Assembly: GCA_046294735.1 (NCBI GenBank)
Contig: JBKBKB010000006.1
Location: 1 to 64,000, forward strand
Direction of reading: 5' to 3'
Length of the DNA: 64,000 bases
Source of the DNA: 34-65-8 sp046294735
Lineage (GTDB): Bacteria > Pseudomonadota > Alphaproteobacteria > Sphingomonadales > Sphingomonadaceae
The notes beneath the pieces were generated by a model that made no database searches, had not been told where the DNA came from, and was given only the letters and a program-made list of their open reading frames with translations. This document shows positions 52,138 to 61,150 of this stretch, piece by piece. The stretch's first letter is position 1, and each line of letters opens with the position of its first letter. Position numbers and translations under genes: made by a program.

Positions 52138-52366
52138 CCGGCTGGCTCATCGACACCATGGTATGGACCGGCGTGCTGATCGCACGCGATCTGGCCCTGG
52201 CGCGCGAACTGGCGCACCATCGCGGGCATGATCTGCTGACCAACTACGGGTTGCAGCCGCTGGTCGCGCGGAACTTGCCCGAAACCAGAGCCTTTCCGGA
52301 GCGGTACGCGCCGAAGTGCTCAAGGCGCTCGACGAGCAGATCGCTAGAATGTCCGCACCGGAGTAG
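52134..52366 (+). pseudogene. blaR1: BlaR1/M56 family sensor peptidase remnant (deleted and frameshifted)
   Basis: The frame from ATG 52134 begins MTGWLIDTMVWTGVLIA, resembling the first membrane helix of M56/BlaR1 sensors, then jumps to RELAHHRGHDLLTN, resembling the zinc-peptidase HELxHH region though with Arg for the first His. After about 52285 the sensible reading moves to another frame, where SLSGAVRAEVLKALDEQIARM and a TAG at 52364-52366 resemble an M56 C-terminal helix. Hundreds of codons of a normal M56 protein are absent, so this is a gene fossil. BLAST would settle it. Confidence 0.5.
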
Positions 52367-52374
52367 CCGGGCGG

Positions 52375-53022
52375 TCATTGACCGGTCGGTTGCACCACTG
52401 GTTCGGACACGAACAGTGTGCCGTCTTCGGCCCGTTCTTCCTTCATTGCTGCGCGTTCGCGGCCTTTCGCCGTGTCGGTCCGGTCGGCGCTGGTCACCCT
52501 GACCCGAGCGTATGCAGGCCGAGCGGGATAGGCGCACCCGCGCTGCTGGCCCAGCCCTTTCAGGAACCCGCGACGGATCGATCCGGCGTAGATTGCTTCC
52601 TCGAATGCCCGCCTGTGGTCGGCGGCTCCGGACAGTTCGCGCACGATGCTGCGGAACGGAATGAGCGAACCAACAGCGCTCTGGGCGATCCGGCCAACCG
52701 ATATTCGGTCCCGCTCTTCCGCCGCCACATCGATGTCGGGCCCCAGCACTGCGTCCAGTTCGGCAATGGCCGCGCCGATGTCCCGGCAGCGTCTTAACCC
52801 GTTTGCATCGTATGGCGCTTCATTGGCCCGGATCAATACGGCCGGGATCGGATCGCGGGTCAAATTGAGATCGCGGATCGGCGTCGTCGCGATGCGCTGC
52901 AAGTCCGGTTCACGATCCCTTGCATTCGAAGTGCTATCCTGCGCTGCCGCGGGCACGGCAATCGCCAGCGCCAGCAGGCAAACGCTAACCCGTTTCGAAA
53001 ATCCTGTCACACTTACGATCAT
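52375..53022 (-). CDS. Secreted hypothetical protein
   Basis: 215 residues from ATG 53022 with a signal peptide ending around AVPAAAQ. The mature part includes CRDIGAAIAELDAVLGPDIDV, ISVGRIAQSAVGSLIPFRSIVRELSGA and RRGFLKGLGQQRGC, without a domain I can name. The alternating Gly/Ala/Leu segment near the middle could be a short hairpin in a membrane. The first 38 bp overlap the 3' end of the upstream metallopeptidase gene, so the two are probably cotranscribed. The pattern is familiar from sphingomonad hypothetical proteins, with no function known. Confidence 0.75.
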   Translation of the reverse strand: MIVSVTGFSKRVSVCLLALAIAVPAAAQDSTSNARDREPDLQRIATTPIRDLNLTRDPIPAVLIRANEAPYDANGLRRCRDIGAAIAELDAVLGPDIDVAAEERDRISVGRIAQSAVGSLIPFRSIVRELSGAADHRRAFEEAIYAGSIRRGFLKGLGQQRGCAYPARPAYARVRVTSADRTDTAKGRERAAMKEERAEDGTLFVSEPVVQPTGQ

Positions 53023-53854
53023 CACCTGTTTCCAATCCCAGACGCAGGGCCTGCATGCGTTGTGCGCTGGTCCCGTGCGTGAAACTTTCCGGGTTAACGC
53101 GCTGACCGGCATTTCGTTGCAGGGTATCGTCACCGATCGAGGCGGCCGCATTCATTCCTTCCTGCAGATCGCCCGGCTCGATCAGCTTGCGGTTACGGCC
53201 GGCCCAGACCCCGGCGTAGCAATCGGCGTGCAGTTCCATCAGCACTTGCAGGCGGTTGGCAGCACGGGGGTTCTGTTGCTGGGCGCTACGGATCTGTGCG
53301 GCAACGCCGGTAATAGTCTGGATGTGGTGGCCATATTCATGCGCTACGACATAGAGCCGGGCGAAATCGCCCCGCTCACCCGCCATCTGTGCCAGCTGGT
53401 CATAGAAGCCGGTGTCGATGTAGATACCCTGGTCAGCCGGGCAATAGAACGGCCCCATCCCGGTCGCAGCTGCACCGCACCCGCTGTTGAAGCGCGTTTG
53501 GGTTACGAAATTGAGCGTCGGCTGAGAAAAGCTCGCGTTCTGCTCGCGGAAAATCTGTTCCCATGTTCGGTTGAGCGAATCGAGCGCGTTGCAGGTCTCC
53601 AGTGCATATCCGTTGGAGTTGCATAGCTGCTCCGTACTCTGGGCTGATTCAGCCTGCCGCTCCACCGGCGCAGGTTCGCCGCCGCCGAGCGCACCGATGG
53701 TCTGCATCGGATCGACCCCGAATACCAGTGCCGCGATAATTGCGATCACCACGGTGCCGCAGCCAACCTTGCCGCCGCCTCCACCCGGAAATCCGCCGCT
53801 GCCGCCAGTGCTGGTGACACGGATGTTGTTCGGATCGAACCGGTTCAGTCTCAT
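52985..53854 (-). CDS. Neutral zinc metallopeptidase, YpfJ family
   Basis: 289 residues of the YpfJ/KPN_00809 type: MRLNRFDPNNIRV at the start, a Gly-rich stretch, one membrane helix (about residues 32-50), GMGPFYCPADQGIYID, the zinc site HEYGHHIQ and a third-ligand region MELHADCYAGVWA, then FTHGTSAQR. It is probably membrane-anchored with the catalytic domain outside. GGAGGG sits 5 nt before ATG 53854. Substrate unknown. It is divergent from the 3-hydroxybutyrate dehydrogenase gene. Confidence 0.93.
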   Translation of the reverse strand: MRLNRFDPNNIRVTSTGGSGGFPGGGGGKVGCGTVVIAIIAALVFGVDPMQTIGALGGGEPAPVERQAESAQSTEQLCNSNGYALETCNALDSLNRTWEQIFREQNASFSQPTLNFVTQTRFNSGCGAAATGMGPFYCPADQGIYIDTGFYDQLAQMAGERGDFARLYVVAHEYGHHIQTITGVAAQIRSAQQQNPRAANRLQVLMELHADCYAGVWAGRNRKLIEPGDLQEGMNAAASIGDDTLQRNAGQRVNPESFTHGTSAQRMQALRLGLETGDDRKCDRIFETG

Positions 53855-53972
53855 CGCAACCCTCCGTAATGCGCGCGGTGCAAGCGTGCTTTCAATAACG
53901 CTGGACAGTTTGCCACAGCGCCGCAAAAGCTTGGCCAGAGCTGTCCATTCCACACTAATACCGGAGTCTGCA

Positions 53973-54728
53973 ATGACCCTTGAAGGAAAGCGTGCCCTCG
54001 TTACCGGTTCCACTTCGGGGATCGGGCTGGCCATTGCCCGCGCCCTGCGCGCCGACGGAGCCGAGGTGATCCTGAACGGGTTTGGCGAGGCATCCGAGAT
54101 AGATGCCCTGTGCGGGGAATTGGGTGCGCGCTACAGCCCGGCCAATCTGCTCGACGTGGGCGAAATCGAGGAGATGATGACCCGCTTTGGCCCGGTCGAT
54201 ATTCTCGTGAACAATGCCGGGATGCAGTATGTCAGCCCGGTCGAGGAATTTCCGATCGACAAGTGGAACGCGATCATCGGCCTTAATCTGACCGCTGCTT
54301 TCCACACCGTGCGGTTGGCGGTGCCGGGCATGAAGGCGAAAGGGTGGGGCCGGATCATCAACACCGCCAGCGCCCATTCGCTCACCGCCTCTCCGTTCAA
54401 GAGCGCCTACAATGCCAGCAAGCACGGGATTGCCGGGTTCACTAAGACCATCGCGCTCGAACTGGCGCAGACCGGGGTGACTGCCAACTGCATCAGCCCG
54501 GGTTACGTCTGGACTCCGCTGATCGAAGGACAGATCCCCGATACGATGAAAGCCCGCGGCATGACCCGCGAGCAGGTCATCAACGATGTGTTGCTGGCAA
54601 AACAACCGACCAAGAAATTCGTGCAGCCGGAGGAAGTTGGCGCACTTGCAGCCTTCCTCTGCCGCACGGAAGCAGGCAATGTGACCGGTGCTAACTGGAG
54701 TATCGATGGCGGCTGGACCGCCGAATAG
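53973..54728 (+). CDS. bdhA: D-3-hydroxybutyrate dehydrogenase
   Basis: 251-residue SDR. Beyond the general motifs (TGSTSGIG, NNAG, Ser133, Tyr146, Lys150) it has every residue that defines HBDH substrate binding: Gln85, His135, Lys143 and Gln187, in GMQYVSP, SAHSLTASPFKSAY and EGQIPD, with spacing identical to characterised HBDHs. It interconverts (R)-3-hydroxybutyrate and acetoacetate, the step after PHB depolymerisation. It links functionally to phaC and phaZ at 26602-29188. The M28 peptidase gene follows 31 bp later. Confidence 0.95.
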   Translation: MTLEGKRALVTGSTSGIGLAIARALRADGAEVILNGFGEASEIDALCGELGARYSPANLLDVGEIEEMMTRFGPVDILVNNAGMQYVSPVEEFPIDKWNAIIGLNLTAAFHTVRLAVPGMKAKGWGRIINTASAHSLTASPFKSAYNASKHGIAGFTKTIALELAQTGVTANCISPGYVWTPLIEGQIPDTMKARGMTREQVINDVLLAKQPTKKFVQPEEVGALAAFLCRTEAGNVTGANWSIDGGWTAE

Positions 54729-54759
54729 GCATCAACGAGAGCAGTCAGGGGTAGCAGGG

Positions 54760-56232
54760 GTGCGGCGTAGAGGATGGGTTGCAGGGCTGCTCGCGCTGCT
54801 GGCTACGGCCTGCGCCCCGGTGGCGCGCCCGGATTCGGTGCCGGCGGCTGATCTGCGGGCGATGGAAGCAGCTCTGCTGCGTCATATCGAGGTGCTTGCC
54901 AGCGACGAGTTCGAAGGTCGGCGGCCTGGCACCGAAGGCGAAGCGAAGACCCTGCGCTATCTCGCCCGCGAATGGCAGGCGATCGGGCTGGAATCGGGCA
55001 CCAACGATCCGGCGAACCCGTGGTACGCCCCGGTCGACCTGGTCATGGCCTTGCCCTCGGACGGGGAGGTCTCGTTCACATCGTCGGGCAAGTCGGTCAG
55101 CCTGCCGGGCGATGCGGTGACGGTGTTCGGCACGCAGCGCCGCGATCTGGTGGAAGCGGCGCCGCTGCTGTTTGTCGGGAATGTCGCTCAGGTTGAACCA
55201 ATTGAGCTCGCCGGCCGCGTTCCCACGCTGAACTACGCCGGGCCATCCAGTGTCGAACGGATCGAGCAATTGGCCGCATCGGGTGCCTCGGCAGTGCTAG
55301 TCCTTGGCAGCAGGGCAGAACTGGCTCCATTGATCGAGGCGCGCAGCCATGGGGCCTATCGCCTTGCTTCCGACGACCGGCCTCTGGCGCCGGTGGTGCT
55401 GGTTGAACGGGAGGCAGCGCTTGCGCAGCCGGGTGTGCAAGCCTTTGCCGGGCGGTTTCGCGATGCCGACCGCAGCGATTTTCGTTCAGTGGCGCTGCCG
55501 GTAACATTGTCGCTCGATACCCGGGCGCAACTGGCGGATGTGCGCACCCACAACCTGATCGCCCGCCTGCCGGGCCGTGACCCGTCAGCGGGTGCGGTGC
55601 TGGTCCTGTCGCACTGGGACCATTTCGGGGTATGCCGTCCGGAAGGGGCGGAGGACCGGATCTGCAACGGCGCGGTTGATAATGCCAGCGGCCTCGCAAT
55701 GATGACCGAACTCGCGCGCTTGCTGGCGAAGGGGCCGAAGCTGGATCGCGACATCTATTTCCTGGCAACGACGGCGGAAGAGTGGGGCTTGCTCGGCACT
55801 TATGCATTTACCGCAGAACCGCCGATTCCTTTGGGGACGATCATCGGAGCGTTCAATCTCGACACGGGTGCGCTGGCTCCGCGCCGACGACCGGTGGCGG
55901 TGATCGGGCAGGGGCTGGCCCCGTTCGATGCCGAGGTCCAGCGCGTGATCGCGGCCAGCGGTCGCACCGTAGCTGGGACCGACATCGCTGCACGTTTCCT
56001 GAGGCGGCAGGACGGCTGGGCCCTGCTGCAGGCGGACGTGCCGACCGTGCTGGTGTCTGGCAGCTATGCCGATGAGGCGCTGCTGGAGCGTTTTATTCAG
56101 ACCCGGTACCACCAGCCGGGCGACACTGCCGAGGGGATCGAGCTGGGCGGCGCGGCCGAGGATGTGCTGCTGCACCTTGCCCTGGTGCGCCATTTTGCCA
56201 GCCCAACCCGTTTCCCGCCGCAGCAGGATTAA
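54760..56232 (+). CDS. M28 family zinc aminopeptidase lipoprotein
   Basis: 490 residues from GTG 54760, with AGGGG about 8 nt upstream. Lipoprotein signal with lipobox ATAC. The M28 zinc site is visible: SHWDHFGV (His and Asp), NGAVDNASG (bridging Asp), EEWGLLG (catalytic and ligand Glu) and a late YHQPGD His. An inserted PA-like domain occupies about residues 150-240. It likely cleaves N-terminal residues from periplasmic peptides. It follows bdhA on the same strand and precedes guaB. Confidence 0.88.
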   Translation: MRRRGWVAGLLALLATACAPVARPDSVPAADLRAMEAALLRHIEVLASDEFEGRRPGTEGEAKTLRYLAREWQAIGLESGTNDPANPWYAPVDLVMALPSDGEVSFTSSGKSVSLPGDAVTVFGTQRRDLVEAAPLLFVGNVAQVEPIELAGRVPTLNYAGPSSVERIEQLAASGASAVLVLGSRAELAPLIEARSHGAYRLASDDRPLAPVVLVEREAALAQPGVQAFAGRFRDADRSDFRSVALPVTLSLDTRAQLADVRTHNLIARLPGRDPSAGAVLVLSHWDHFGVCRPEGAEDRICNGAVDNASGLAMMTELARLLAKGPKLDRDIYFLATTAEEWGLLGTYAFTAEPPIPLGTIIGAFNLDTGALAPRRRPVAVIGQGLAPFDAEVQRVIAASGRTVAGTDIAARFLRRQDGWALLQADVPTVLVSGSYADEALLERFIQTRYHQPGDTAEGIELGGAAEDVLLHLALVRHFASPTRFPPQQD

Positions 56233-56308
56233 TTCCTTCCGCCCCTAGCCGATGGGTCAAACCGCGGTTACATGGGCCGCCTCGAATCTTCGGCGCGAAA
56301 GACAGACA

Positions 56309-57772
56309 GTGGCATACAAGGAAATCCCCCTCGGCCTCACCTTTGACGACGTTCTGCTGCGTCCGGCAGAGAGCGACGTCCTGCCGAGCATGGCCGATAC
56401 CCGCACCCGTCTTACGCGTGAAATCGGGCTGAATATCCCGGTCCTGTCGGCGGCAATGGATACGGTGACGGAAGCGGACATGGCGATCGTCATGGCGCAA
56501 CTCGGCGGGATCGGCGTACTCCACCGCAACCTGGAGATTGGCGAACAGTGTGCCGCCGTGCGCGCGGTCAAGCGGTTCGAAAGCGGGATGGTGGTCAATC
56601 CGATCACCATTTCGCCTGATGCGACCCTGGGTGATGCCCAGTTGCTGATGCAGCAGCACCGGATCAGCGGCATTCCGGTGACGGACCGGGGCGGCAAGCT
56701 GGTCGGGATCCTTACCAACCGCGATGTCCGCTTTGCCGAAAACCCGGCCCAGCCGGTACGTGAGCTGATGACCACCGACAACCTGGCCACTGTGCCGCTC
56801 GGCACCGGCCAGGAAGAGGCGCGGCGGCTGCTCCATGCGCGGCGGATAGAGAAACTGCTGGTGGTTGACGATGCCTTCCGGTGCATTGGCCTGATCACCG
56901 TCAAGGATATCGAAAAGGCGGTCAACTATCCTTCCGCGACCAAGGACGCAGCCGGGCGCCTGCGGGTGGCGGCAGCAACCACCGTGGGGGACAAGGGCTT
57001 CGAGCGGACGGCCGCCCTGGTTGAGGCCGAGGTCGATGTCATCATCATCGACACCGCGCATGGCCACAACAAGGATGTCGCGCGCGCGGTAGAGCGGGCC
57101 AAGGCCCTGTCCAATTCGGTGCAGGTGATCGCAGGCAATGTCGCCACGGCCGCAGCGACCCGTGCACTGATCGATGCCGGGGCCGACGCGGTCAAGGTGG
57201 GGATTGGGCCGGGTTCGATCTGCACCACGCGTGTCGTTGCCGGTGTTGGCGTGCCGCAGCTGACTGCGATCATGGACAGCGCCGAAGAAGCGGCCAAGTC
57301 GGGCGTCCCGATCATCGCTGACGGCGGGCTGCGCACCAGCGGCGATGCTGCCAAGGCGCTTGCCGCCGGGGCCTCGTGCATCATGGTCGGCTCGCTGCTG
57401 GCTGGGACCGAGGAAGCGCCTGGCGAGACGTTCCTCTACCAGGGCCGTGCCTACAAGAGCTATCGCGGCATGGGCAGCGTTGGGGCGATGGCGCGCGGCA
57501 GCGCTGACCGCTATTTCCAGCAGGACGTGTCGACCATGAAGCTGGTGCCGGAAGGGATCGAAGGCCAGGTGCCCTACAAGGGCTCGGCAGCAGATGTGGT
57601 CCACCAGCTGGTTGGCGGGGTGAAGGCAGCCATGGGCTATACCGGCAGCCGGACCATTGCCGACCTGCAGGATCGCGCCGAATTCGTCCGCATCACCAAT
57701 GCCGGCCTTGCGGAAAGCCACGTTCATGATGTCGCCATCACGCGCGAGGCGCCGAACTACCCGACCCGATGA
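56309..57772 (+). CDS. guaB: IMP dehydrogenase
   Basis: 487 residues (E. coli 488), from GTG 56309. GLTFDDVLLRPAES near the start, a two-CBS Bateman domain in the middle, the catalytic Cys in GPGSICTTRVVAGVG and the MGSVGAMARGSADRY flap are all canonical. It is the committed step of GMP synthesis (IMP to XMP with NAD+). The stop overlaps the rsmB start as ATGA. Confidence 0.98.
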   Translation: MAYKEIPLGLTFDDVLLRPAESDVLPSMADTRTRLTREIGLNIPVLSAAMDTVTEADMAIVMAQLGGIGVLHRNLEIGEQCAAVRAVKRFESGMVVNPITISPDATLGDAQLLMQQHRISGIPVTDRGGKLVGILTNRDVRFAENPAQPVRELMTTDNLATVPLGTGQEEARRLLHARRIEKLLVVDDAFRCIGLITVKDIEKAVNYPSATKDAAGRLRVAAATTVGDKGFERTAALVEAEVDVIIIDTAHGHNKDVARAVERAKALSNSVQVIAGNVATAAATRALIDAGADAVKVGIGPGSICTTRVVAGVGVPQLTAIMDSAEEAAKSGVPIIADGGLRTSGDAAKALAAGASCIMVGSLLAGTEEAPGETFLYQGRAYKSYRGMGSVGAMARGSADRYFQQDVSTMKLVPEGIEGQVPYKGSAADVVHQLVGGVKAAMGYTGSRTIADLQDRAEFVRITNAGLAESHVHDVAITREAPNYPTR

Positions 57773-58950
57773 CCCCCGCCGCGCGGGTCCAGGCAGCGAT
57801 CGAACTGCTCGACGCGGTGATTGGTGCCGCGCAGGGGCAGGGTGCGCCGGCAGACCGGCTTGTAGCCGAATATTTCCGGACCCGCCGCTATGCCGGCAGC
57901 AAGGACCGGCGGGCGATCCGCGAACTGGTTTATGATGCAATCCGAGCCTGCGGACCGGTTCCTGCCAGTGGACGTTCGGCCATGCTGCTGCTGGCGGAGC
58001 GGGACCCGGCGCTGGCCGGCCTGTTTGACGGATCGCCGCATGGCCCAGCTCCGGTCACAGCCGGTGACAGCGCCGCACGCAGCGGGATCGCCCCCGAGTG
58101 GCTGGTGCAGGCGCTGGAGAAGTCTGGCATCGCGGGCGAGGAGGCGAGCGCACTGCTGGCGCGCGCGCCGCTGGACCTGCGGGTCAATACCCTTAAGGCT
58201 GATCGTGCTAATCTCTCCCTTCCCGAAGCGGGCGAACCACTGGCCGCGCCGCAGGGCCTGCGCTTTGCAGCGGGAACACAGGTGGAGCAGTGGCAAGTCT
58301 ACCGCGAAGGACTCATTGAGGTGCAGGACCACGGCAGCCAGATCGCGTGCCTCGCCGTGGCAGCGAAACCGGGCGAGACAGTGATCGACCTTTGTGCTGG
58401 CTCAGGGGGCAAGACCCTGGCGCTGGCAGCGGCGATGGACAACCATGGCACATTGCTGGCTTGCGACACCGACAAGCGCCGCCTCGGCAATCTTCCGCCG
58501 CGCGCCATCCGCGCCGGGGCCGGGCTGATCGAGACCATGCTGCTGGATCCGGGCCGGGAACCGGAAGCACTGGCCCCGTGGCTGGGCAGGGTCGATGCCG
58601 TACTGGTCGATGCGCCGTGCTCCGGCACCGGCACCTGGCGCCGCAATCCGGAAGCGCGCTGGCGGCTGACCCCGGATTTGCTTGACCGCTTGGTCGCCTT
58701 GCAGGCCCGTCTGCTCGATCTTGCAGCCTCGCTGGTCCGGCCGGGCGGGCGGCTGGTGTACGTCACCTGTTCGCTGCTCGACGCCGAAGGGCGTGGTCAG
58801 GTGCATCGGTTCATGCGTGACCATCCCGAGTGGCGCAGCGCCATGCCTGACTTTCCGTTGGGCCGGGCACACGGGCAGGGAATGCGCCTGACCCCGTTCC
58901 ATGACGATACGGACGGTTTTTTCATCGCCCGTCTAACTTCCGCGTGTTAG
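57769..58950 (+). CDS. rsmB: RsmB-type 16S rRNA m5C methyltransferase
   Basis: 393 residues: an N-terminal NusB-like helical part and a C-terminal NOP2/Sun SAM-dependent domain with DLCAGSGGKTLALA, the catalytic Cys in DAPCSGTGTWRRNPE and the second Cys in VTCSLL. E. coli RsmB methylates C967 of 16S rRNA. The N-terminal domain is shorter than in E. coli (429 residues), so it may be RsmB-like rather than strictly orthologous. Overlapped with guaB; a TPR protein follows. Confidence 0.88.
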   Translation: MTPAARVQAAIELLDAVIGAAQGQGAPADRLVAEYFRTRRYAGSKDRRAIRELVYDAIRACGPVPASGRSAMLLLAERDPALAGLFDGSPHGPAPVTAGDSAARSGIAPEWLVQALEKSGIAGEEASALLARAPLDLRVNTLKADRANLSLPEAGEPLAAPQGLRFAAGTQVEQWQVYREGLIEVQDHGSQIACLAVAAKPGETVIDLCAGSGGKTLALAAAMDNHGTLLACDTDKRRLGNLPPRAIRAGAGLIETMLLDPGREPEALAPWLGRVDAVLVDAPCSGTGTWRRNPEARWRLTPDLLDRLVALQARLLDLAASLVRPGGRLVYVTCSLLDAEGRGQVHRFMRDHPEWRSAMPDFPLGRAHGQGMRLTPFHDDTDGFFIARLTSAC

Positions 58951-59021
58951 CCTTGCGGTCTATGGCTCTGCCCGAGTCTTTTCGTCCTGTCGCGAGTGCT
59001 CTTGCGCTGAAGGAGACTGTA

Positions 59022-59528
59022 ATGCGTTTTGCTGCTCCCGCTGCTGCCCTGTCACTGGTGCTGGCTGTTTCGGCCAGTATCGGTGTCGCCCAGCAACGCC
59101 AGGTTGATCCGCGCGCGGCTGTGCTGGTGATGGAAGGCCGGGCCGCGCTGGAGGCGGGCCAGCCGCAGCAGGCAATTGACTCCTTCGAAGCGGCGCTGGC
59201 AGTCGATCCTGGCCATACGCCGATCTTCCTTGACCTTGCCGAGGCGGCCCGCCGCGAAGGGCTGCAAGGCAAGGCGATCCGCTATTACCGCGAAGCGCTC
59301 AGTCGCGAGCCGGAAAATCTCGCCGCGATTTCCGGCGAAGGGGCGGCGTTGCTGGAAAAGGGCGCAGTCGAGAAAGCCAAGGCCAACCTGGCGCGGCTGC
59401 AGAAGATGTGCGGCAACAGCTGCCCCGAGGCGCGGGCATTATCGGCCGCGATTGCCCGTGGTCCGCAGCCGCGCATGATCGCTGCGGAAGCGGTGATGCC
59501 CGATGCGCAGGTTACCCAAGCGAATTAG
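59022..59528 (+). CDS. Exported TPR-repeat protein
   Basis: 168 residues. Signal peptide to about residue 28 (ending GVAQ), then two to three tetratricopeptide repeats (AGQPQQAIDSFEAALAVDPG and GLQGKAIRYYREALSREPEN). AAGGAG lies 8 nt before ATG 59022. It acts as a periplasmic protein-interaction module with an unknown partner. It converges with rppH 8 bp away. Confidence 0.9.
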   Translation: MRFAAPAAALSLVLAVSASIGVAQQRQVDPRAAVLVMEGRAALEAGQPQQAIDSFEAALAVDPGHTPIFLDLAEAARREGLQGKAIRYYREALSREPENLAAISGEGAALLEKGAVEKAKANLARLQKMCGNSCPEARALSAAIARGPQPRMIAAEAVMPDAQVTQAN

Positions 59529-59536
59529 GACGCCAA

Positions 59537-60025
59537 CTAGATCAGGTCTGCAAACGCTTCCAGAACAGCGCGGTACACGCGCTTTTTGAACGGGACGATC
59601 AAGTCCGGCAGAGTGTCCGGATCAGTCCATTGCCATTGAGCGAATTCTGGGGGATCGTGCGCTTCGATGTCGATATCATCATCGGCACCATTGAAGCGGG
59701 CGAGGAACCAGACCTGTTCCTGCCCGCGATATCGGCCGCCCCACAATTTGCCCATCAACTCGTCGGGCAAGTCATACCGCACGGTCTCTTCCATCTGCGC
59801 GATGATCGCAACATGATCTTCGCGCACGCCGGTTTCCTCGGCCAGTTCGCGTAAGGCTGCCGCGCGCAAGTCTTCGCCCGGATCGACGCCGCCCTGGGGC
59901 ATCTGCCATGCGCCTGAATCCTTGTTGTCGATCCTCTGGCCAACAAACACCTTGCCATCCGCATTGACCAGCATCACGCCCACACAGGGACGGTACCCCA
60001 GTTCATCCCTTGTTGCAGAATCCAT
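59537..60025 (-). CDS. rppH: RNA pyrophosphohydrolase
   Basis: 162 residues of the Nudix family; the box GGVDPGEDLRAAALRELAEETGV is complete with the metal-binding Glu residues, and WQMPQGG and YRGQEQVWFLARF are RppH-specific. It removes pyrophosphate from 5'-triphosphate RNA to start mRNA decay. It abuts the HSL esterase gene: the two share one base at 60025. Confidence 0.94.
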   Translation of the reverse strand: MDSATRDELGYRPCVGVMLVNADGKVFVGQRIDNKDSGAWQMPQGGVDPGEDLRAAALRELAEETGVREDHVAIIAQMEETVRYDLPDELMGKLWGGRYRGQEQVWFLARFNGADDDIDIEAHDPPEFAQWQWTDPDTLPDLIVPFKKRVYRAVLEAFADLI

Positions 60026-60975
60026 TACGCGATGCGAGCCAGCTTGGACTTGATCGCACCGAGAAACGCGGTGAGGTCAGCTTGCCCGCTGGGCACTGCT
60101 TTGCGCAGGGTGACGAAGCCGTGGATGATCCCCGGAAACTCGAAATAGGCCACCTCTGTGCCTTGCTGGATCAGATGCGCGGCATAGGCGCGGCCGGAAT
60201 CGCGCAAGGGATCGAGCCCGGCGGTGCAGATCACGGTGGGCGGAGTGTTGGCGCAGTTCCCCACCATCGGGGTATGGCGCGGGTCGCTGGGATCGCCGCC
60301 ATACTGCTCGGTAAACCAGGCCATCGCCGCGCCGGTCAGCAGGAAGCCTTCGAAGAAGTCTTTCAGGCTCTGGTGCTTGCTGACATCGTCGGCCACGGGA
60401 TAGATGGGCGCCTGTACCAGCACCGGCACCGCTGCCGGTTCATTGACCAGCTGGTTGGTGGTGACGATTGTCAGGTTGCCGCCTGCGCTGTCCCCCGTGA
60501 TGACGAGGCCGGTTACCTGCCTGCCCAGTTCGTCAGGTGACGACGCAATCCACCGCGCGGCAGCCTCGCAATCGTCCGGCGCGGCGGGGAAGGGGTGCTC
60601 CGGCGCAAGCCGGTAATCGACCGAGACCACCGGCAGGTCGAGCTGGTGGCTGATCTCCGTGCACAGGTTGTTGTAGACCTCCAAATCGCCGATCACGAAC
60701 CCGCCGCCATGGAGAAACACCACCACCGGGCCGGGGCCGCGGGTTTCCTGCGTATCGTAAAGCCGCAGCGGAATCGGGCCAGCCGGGCCAGGGCAGGTCA
60801 GGTCGCGGACAACCGGCAGGTGCACCGCGTCAGCCTCTGCCATATCGGACATGGCGCGCATCTGCAGGCGGCCCTCGATATGCCCGACCTCGTCCACACC
60901 CTTGCCACCGATCTGTTCCAGCATAGCAAGAAAGGCGCGGACATCCTCGCGCACGTAATGTTCGGCTTCGGCCAT
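60025..60975 (-). CDS. HSL-family alpha/beta hydrolase (carboxylesterase)
   Basis: 316 residues with the hormone-sensitive-lipase signature HGGGFVIGD, nucleophile Ser in ITGDSAGGNL, Asp in GLDPLRDSG and His in IIHGFVTL. It is cytoplasmic, with the short-chain ester substrate unknown. ATG 60975 is preferred because GGGAG lies 9 nt upstream; ATG 60990 has none at a good distance. It is divergent from korA across about 175 bp and followed directly by rppH. Confidence 0.92.
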   Translation of the reverse strand: MAEAEHYVREDVRAFLAMLEQIGGKGVDEVGHIEGRLQMRAMSDMAEADAVHLPVVRDLTCPGPAGPIPLRLYDTQETRGPGPVVVFLHGGGFVIGDLEVYNNLCTEISHQLDLPVVSVDYRLAPEHPFPAAPDDCEAAARWIASSPDELGRQVTGLVITGDSAGGNLTIVTTNQLVNEPAAVPVLVQAPIYPVADDVSKHQSLKDFFEGFLLTGAAMAWFTEQYGGDPSDPRHTPMVGNCANTPPTVICTAGLDPLRDSGRAYAAHLIQQGTEVAYFEFPGIIHGFVTLRKAVPSGQADLTAFLGAIKSKLARIA

Positions 60976-61150
60976 TGCTCGTTCTCCCATCCTTCTCTTT
61001 TGGGCAGGTTAGGCCGCGGCGCTGTGCTTTTCCACTCGACATTTTGCAACCATGGGAGAAAAACTTCATTGCGGGAGCGGGGTGCGGTGCATAGGTGCCG
61101 CGCTCCAAGCACATGATGCGCCGGATCACGGCGCGCGACAAGGAATGCCA

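Noticed and set aside
51958..52374. A functional small-protein operon in the gap after the FMN oxidase gene
   Set aside because: The frames look like joined termini of BlaI and M56 proteins with a frameshift, so I favour gene remnants, though this is not proven.
56093..57940. 615-codon minus-strand frame opposite guaB
   Set aside because: Antisense of a conserved gene, crosses several gene boundaries and has atypical composition.
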